Source of the DNA: Caenorhabditis elegans
Taxonomy: Eukaryota > Nematoda > Chromadorea > Rhabditida > Rhabditidae
Direction of reading: 5' to 3'
Length of the DNA: 64,000 nt
Assembly: GCF_000002985.6 (NCBI RefSeq)
Contig: NC_003280.10
Span: forward strand, 8,924,501-8,988,500
Shown here one piece after another: positions 63,522 through 64,000 of this stretch (the stretch's first letter is position 1; the number at the start of each line of letters is the position of its first letter). A program made the translations under genes and the position numbers. The notes beneath the pieces are model-generated. The model searched no databases, had not been told where the DNA came from, and saw nothing but the letters and a program-made list of their open reading frames with translations.

Positions 63522-64000
63522 TGTTTTGATTTCGCTTCTACGTCTTGTAAATTTTGTGAAATAAATTTATTTTGTAGTTTTCTGGTTATTCGGTTGTTTT
63601 GTTGTGACGTGGTATTTGAAAAATGGAAGGCCACGGATGTCATTTTTTGAAAATTAATTTTGAAAAGAAACGCCAATTATTTTTTCATTTAGCCATTTTC
63701 AACTTCAACTGCGTCTCAACAAATGTCATTACACATTACCATACTTGCAAATCGGGAAATGAAGCTTTTGCAATGAGGGCGAGGACAGATGCGGGCTAGA
63801 TGCACTCTTGTTTAAGCCTCGCCGTTATCCTCAGCTTCCAAAAATATTTTAACTAGTTAAAGGAAACACTTTATTTTGTTCAAAAATGTCAACATGTCAA
63901 ATGTAGGAGAGCAAGAGAAAAGAGTGAGAAAGAAGGGGTTTTTGTGATGTCTCGTTAAAAAATAAATAAGAGCTATAAACCGTTAAAATTCGTTTTTGTT
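63522..64000. other. Upstream region of the BTB gene
   Basis: AT-rich, with a short GC-rich stretch (GAGGGCGAGGACAGATGCGG, 63774-63793). No gene is seen up to the window end. Confidence 0.55.

Overview
The window is nematode nuclear DNA, almost certainly Caenorhabditis elegans chromosome II or a very close relative. It is AT-rich. Genes are broken by many short introns with strong GTRAGT donors and TTTTCAG acceptors, and several starts sit just after an acceptor-like TTTCAG, as expected for spliced-leader trans-splicing. The gene neighbourhoods cct-2, mrpl-50, enol-1, set-17 and cal-2, sec-62, szy-20, tomm-40 match what I remember of cosmids T21B10 and C18E9; that placement is recall and was not searched. 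All gene models were spliced by hand from the sequence, and every exon chain listed keeps one open frame from start to stop.

Layout. 0.2-2.0 kb (-): a small secreted Gly/Val-rich protein. 3.2-6.3 kb (+): cct-2 (cytosolic chaperonin beta subunit), then mrpl-50 (mitochondrial ribosome), close enough to be an operon. 7.6-9.1 kb (+): enol-1 (enolase). 9.9-14.4 kb (+): a large unidentified gene that can be read as one long gene with a short isoform or as a two-gene operon. 14.9-16.0 kb (-): set-17, a PRDM9-like PR/SET histone methyltransferase. 16.4-17.9 kb (+): a type I membrane protein. 18.4-23.1 kb (-): a ZP-domain cuticlin-like membrane protein with a furin site and a 2.7 kb first intron. 23.1-36.2 kb: 13 kb without a supportable gene. 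36.2-36.8 kb (+): cal-2 (calmodulin-like). 39.8-42.2 kb: an NDUFB3-like complex I subunit (-) and Sec62 (+), divergent from a short shared promoter. 42.7-44.8 kb (-): szy-20. 45.6-47.4 kb (+): a nematode single-pass membrane protein. 47.9-49.1 kb (-): tomm-40. 50.9-53.0 kb: a tandem array of about 24 copies of an 86-bp unit, followed by a 270-bp hairpin element. 54.4-58.3 kb (-): a secreted fibronectin-III protein with a hydrophobic C-terminal end. 61.5-63.5 kb (-): a BTB-domain protein.

Most of the window is housekeeping: protein folding, mitochondrial translation, protein import and respiration, glycolysis and ER translocation. These genes are compact and tightly spaced. The tissue-type genes (ZP protein, cal-2, FN3 protein) have long introns or long flanking non-coding DNA. 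I found no transposase, no phage or bacterial-type system, no tRNA and no CRISPR. The items most worth a second look are the FN3 protein that looks like a receptor-phosphatase ectodomain without a phosphatase, the alternative exon 4 of the 9.9-14.4 kb gene, the ambiguous N-terminus of the 45.6 kb gene, and the 86-bp satellite next to a hairpin element.
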